From Varanus komodoensis (lineage: Eukaryota; Chordata; Lepidosauria; Squamata; Varanidae): a stretch of DNA of 64,000 nt. The stretch lies in the NCBI RefSeq assembly GCF_004798865.1, contig NW_025336346.1:7634572-7698571 (forward strand). Direction: 5' to 3'. The notes beneath the pieces were generated by a model that was not told the origin of the DNA, ran no database searches, and worked only from the letters and a program-made list of their open reading frames with translations. Shown piece by piece: positions 59,660 through 64,000 of the stretch (within the stretch, counting starts at the first letter, position 1; each line of letters opens with the position of its first letter). Position numbers and translations under genes: made by a program.

Positions 59660-62600
59660 CACAATCCAGTGGCCTCTGCCCTGGTTGCATGGAAGCCTCC
59701 AAACTCAAGAGGCTTACATGCATACAATGAATAATGCAAGATGGCAGCAATCCTCCCCGCTGTGGCACACTCACATCCTGCATTTCCCCCAGACACCCGT
59801 TTTCAGCTTTGTAGATGAAGCACAGTGGAATACAAGGGAGAAGTTTGGGCGCCATTTTAACACAGCAAAAGCCATTGGCTCCAGCCTCCTCCACTCCCTG
59901 CCACTAGCACTCCCATTTTTCTGCTCTCTGGGCCAATGAGCAATCTTGGCAAGGGATGGGGAGGAGCCTGGCATTCCAAGTCCCACTTCCAAATAACCCT
60001 ACTCACAACTTATGAGGGGGTGGGAATCCATTAGACTTTCTTGGCTCAACTCCCTGGATTCTGGCACACTTTCTTTCTGCTTAACCCCAACTTGTACTGA
60101 TCGTTTGCACAGGCGTCCAGCAGGAAATAAGTCCAATGATTGCTCAGGTATAACCACCGAGCCTGGCTTGCGCACCTGACACATGCTGCCCACTCATTGC
60201 ACAAGCAGAGTTCTGTTTCCACAGCCATGATTTGTGGGCTTCGCATATTCAGCAAGAGAATAATTTACTGCAAAGCAGGGGCCCGTAACTTTCCTGAACA
60301 TTCATGGCCTTGATCCCAGCTCAGCTCACTTCCTAGGTCAGGGCTGAGCATGGAAAAGAAGTACAAAAATCACAAGGAAGCTGGATTTTAGGAGGATCTC
60401 CACATCCCTACTATGGACACCTGGACAATGCTTGAAAGCCACAGGATTGCACCATAAGTGCATTTAGGTTAGCAGCCTTACTTCACAAACCAACTTAAAT
60501 CCCACAGTTTCATTTTTCTAGAAGTAGGCAAAGAACTGCAACATCCACCCTTTTCATTCTTATAACATATTAGCATTTTATTTAAAGGGATAAATAGAGA
60601 GAGGGAGAAAGAGAGATTTCTTCAAAGTCAGCTAAGCACGTCTACACCTTGCAGGGATCTGGGTTCAAATTGCCAAGTCTGAGCTTAGCAAGCTGTCTGA
60701 AAGGCCATACTGGTTCTCATCTGTTACTGGCTTTCATTTCTTTTACTAGCTAAATCATATTTATACATTTTTCATTTGCACAACATTTGAGCACCTCCCA
60801 TGCTTTTAGTGCTGGCACAAAATATTCTTCTTAATTGTTCACATAATTTAATTTCATGGAAGACAACACCGAACTTCCCCCACAATTTATCATCCATAAA
60901 GAAAGATTAGCCTGCTCATACATTGCAAGTCAGAAATGTGGAATGTACATGATTCAGAAGCTACTGTGTGTCCTAGCCATTGATCTTTGTCAAAACTTTA
61001 AGGTACAGAATTTTAAAGCAGAAATGTGTTTCTGAAAGGAATGCCATTCCCTGGTCTCCTAATTTTTCATGACACCAAGAATAATGCACATTATTTTCTG
61101 TAGTGAAACTATGCTGCCCTTCACGTGCCAGGGGTCTAGGCCAGCCGTGGGAATAGCTTTGTGAATCGGACTAGCTCTACCCTGGCAAGCACTCCAATCT
61201 CCAGTTCTGTCTCAAGTTAATAAAGAAAACCCTCAAGCCAGTGATACTGGTTGGGTGCTAACTCTACATTATGTAACCACTGAGCATGGATGTTATGCAT
61301 GTACAGCCTTCTTCATTAAACCCCCTTTGACTTGCACTTGCACAGGTGGACTTCACAGGTGAACACAAAGCTCCTTGGAGGCAGGAAAAGAACTCAGGAA
61401 AAGAAACAGTTACATTCAGACAAGGGACTTTGTGCTAGTGTAATTGCCTGCGGGACCCCAGGGAGTGACTACACGCTGTAGTAAACATTGTTCAAGGACC
61501 CTGCAGACTTCCATGCGATCACAATACATCCTTTTTTGCATTTGACAGGAAAACACATGTAGTTTTACATTTCTCCCAAGAAAAAACTGGTACATGGAGA
61601 CAACACTGGCAATTAGGATGCCAGTGTTCTTTTACAAACTAGTTTTGAAGCTTCCTGATCTATAGTCTATCCTTTAGCAAGGTCACAGTACATAAGCTTC
61701 CTACTACATAAGCTTCAAGTACATACAGTGAAAACCCAGCTTTCCTGGATTTTATTTTCCTTCATCCCTTCATGAACACAGTCAACATAATAAAGTATGA
61801 GTTGGAGTTTCTTATTTTTCCCCCAAGGTGATGCCAACTATCTATTAGAGTGGATTACCACAGTTAGTAGAAATTTGTAAACAGAAATCAATACTGTGTA
61901 CTTCCCCAGAAACATACAATGGAAGAACCAGTATGGTTAAATGTTCAAAATGCAGTTTTATGTCAAGAATATAATAAAATGGTTTTTATTCCCAGACTTG
62001 CCAAGGAGCTACTAAAGGATTCCCAGCACTACACCTATGAGACAAACAACAGTCATGAAGTCTTTTAAATGCAAAGGATCTCAAGCTTAACAAGATATGG
62101 AAATGCAGTGAATACTGGAGCACATGTCACAAATGATAGTTTAGCACAACCTTTCCTATAACTTATTTCTTCAGCTTATCTCCCCCAGGTAGTGTAACTA
62201 TAGTTTGTTAAAGAATAAAAAAGAGCTAGAAGCAGGGTATGAATGAACTGCAAACAGAAAGAAAGCGTGATGGATCAATTTCTAAGTTAGCCACCCTTGT
62301 TCACTCAGTCTATCACTCTAAGCAATTTCCCCCGATGGAGAAATCTAGTTTCAGCTTTAGAGCTTTTTTAACTCCTGAAGTTGTTCTGTCACATAAAAAT
62401 AAAGTCACCCAACAGACAAGAAAATAAAATCAATGATAATAAATTCAGTTCTTTTCCATTTTCTCATTTTGAAGTACTCTAATTAATCTACCAAGATAGT
62501 CAGGAATTGACATGAATGGCCCTCTCAGTTTCATTTCCACTGGAGCAGAAGTTGCTTTGTATCTTACTGAACAGCATCCTCAGGTTGTTCCCTAAGCATG

Positions 62601-63109
62601 GAAACACGGAACACTAATGTTATATATGTAGCACCCAGCCTGAACTGCAAAAACAAACAAACAAACAGCAGAATGCAAACACTGGGATGAAAGAGGATGA
62701 ATATGGGAATAATATATTCAGAGGAGAAACTAGGCTTCAGCACTATTTTTAAACCTTCAGAAATATTTTCACAGAAACAACACTTGCTTAACTTTTGACA
62801 TGGTGAACAGATTCAACGATGCACCTGTCTAAAGGCATTAATCTCACACATACGTGTCTAAACTCCAGTAAAAGATGCTTCAAATGTGCAAAAACTACAT
62901 ATGGTAGAGCCCTTTCTACAGGTGAGAGGATTCACCATTTTCTGACAATTTGTGCTGTCAAGCAAGGAGTCCAGCAATGCTGTTGTCCCAGTTCTGTAGA
63001 GAATCATGTACCTGTGGCTCTCTGCTGCTCCTTACTTAGATCTAAACATGTAACAATTAGATCTAATGAAGCCCTTCCTGGACTACAGCACGTTTCACAA
63101 AGGGGCCAG
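59660..63109. other. non-coding, no recognised feature
   Basis: Only a GA-rich stretch near 60590-60627 and (AAAC)n at 62648-62667. No exon found. Confidence 0.55.
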
Positions 63110-63480
63110 AGATTTATATATTTACTATACATTTGATTTGCTCCGATAAGCAAAGTTCTCTTGGTGGTGTACAATACATTAAAATTGCAGTGCAAACTTT
63201 AAACAGTGCAGAATAAAACCAGCAGCAAAGAATAAAACCATCATGGCACTGTGAAAAAAAATTAATACCAACAGCAGGATAAAGTACTAACAGCACTAAA
63301 TATAGTTCTTATAATGCCTGGTTGAATAAAAAGGGTCAGAAAGATCACAATGTAGACACCAGGTGAGCCTCTCTGGGGACCGTATTCAACAAATGTGGTG
63401 GCACCACTAAAAAGGCTCTCTCTTACAGCCACCTGTGCCACCTCATTTGGCGGGGGCACCTGAAGGAATGTCTCAGGCTG
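63110..63480 (-). mobile_element. L2-like LINE 3' end
   Basis: The plus strand has tttatatatttactatacat, ataaaaccagcagcaaagaa, then ggtggcaccactaaaaaggc, tctctcttacagccacctgt and gccacctcatttggcggggg, the inverted 3' end and last codons of the family. Confidence 0.6.
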
Positions 63481-64000
63481 TGGTCTTACTGTTCAGGTAA
63501 GTAAAACACTACTCTCAATCTCATTTAAAAATATAAAAGCTATTATTATATATAGGCAACCAACATGTCAGAGCAGATTGCGGGTCCAATTCCTCTCAAC
63601 ACACCAATTTTCCATATGCAGGGTGCTTTGTTTCTGTTCTTAAATACCCCAACAGAGGGAAGCACTGTGATATACAATTTCTCTACCTCCAGTCTGACTG
63701 AGTACATCCAAGAAGCAATTTACTATATGTTTAAATATTTGAAGCAGCCCTTAGTCCTATGTTGTATTGGGTATTATAAATATAGGTGCATTTACAAATT
63801 AGGTCTAAGGTAATGTTGCCAAAGAGTTGCACTTTCCTTGCACGGGATTTCACTACAATGGTATAGTGTAAGTCAGCCTTGCTGGAACCTAGCCTGATTA
63901 CAGACTCTCCTGTACATTGCCTTGAAAATATAAATTACAATTAATGACTCACCGGGGCACAAAAAGTTTAAGACCAAACTAAACTTTACTCACTACACCC
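63481..64000. other. non-coding, no recognised feature
   Basis: Nothing supported. Confidence 0.5.

Noticed and set aside
1-64000. Endogenous retrovirus, LTR or Polinton-type element
   Set aside because: No LTR pairs, gag/pol/env-like frames, capsid-like frames or primer-binding sites were recognised; all RT-like frames belong to LINEs.

Overview
The window is vertebrate nuclear DNA, most likely from a squamate reptile. The repeat set points that way: RTE/BovB, CR1 and L2-like LINEs, tRNA-derived Sauria-type SINEs, and a 5S rRNA-derived SINE. Genes have short exons and long introns with GT-AG splice sites, and coding density is very low. I cannot name the species. Two runs of exactly 100 N (13249-13348 and 38460-38559) are placeholder assembly gaps.

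One protein-coding gene is supported: the 5' part of SFMBT1 (Scm-like with four MBT domains 1), on the minus strand. Eight coding exons were resolved by reading reverse-complement splice sites: 21450-21477 (start codon), 16436-16530, 10982-11222, 10346-10434, 7896-8142, 6679-6776, 5588-5689 and 2185-2335. All have AG acceptors (where applicable) and GT donors, and the phases join without a frame break. Together they encode residues 1 to 350 plus one base of the next codon. That covers the N-terminal arm and MBT repeats 1 to 3. MBT repeat 4, the DUF3588-type region and the SAM domain must lie beyond position 1. The start codon has an in-frame stop 15 codons upstream in the same exon, and a six-codon upstream ORF lies between that exon's acceptor and the start.

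Layout: 1-2184 is the intron after the last visible exon and holds BovB and CR1 remnants. 2185-21602 is the SFMBT1 exon cluster, with introns of 0.5 to 5.2 kb containing SINEs, small palindromic repeats and microsatellites. 21603-64000 has no coding exon I can support. It is probably a long 5' intron of SFMBT1 (perhaps ending in flanking DNA), filled with LINE and SINE remnants: CR1 at 24.9-26.3 and 40.5-41.4 kb, L2-like LINEs at 30.4-32.1, 38.0-39.0, 52.3-52.9 and 63.1-63.5 kb.

I found no new multi-gene system, CRISPR array, retrovirus or LTR element. The items most worth a second look are a CpG-dense islet just upstream of coding exon 2 that could be an alternative promoter, a 219-bp perfect duplication with a snap-back around the second gap, a G-quadruplex-prone tract, a Trp-to-Gln change in the MBT2 arm, and two families of short palindromic repeats.
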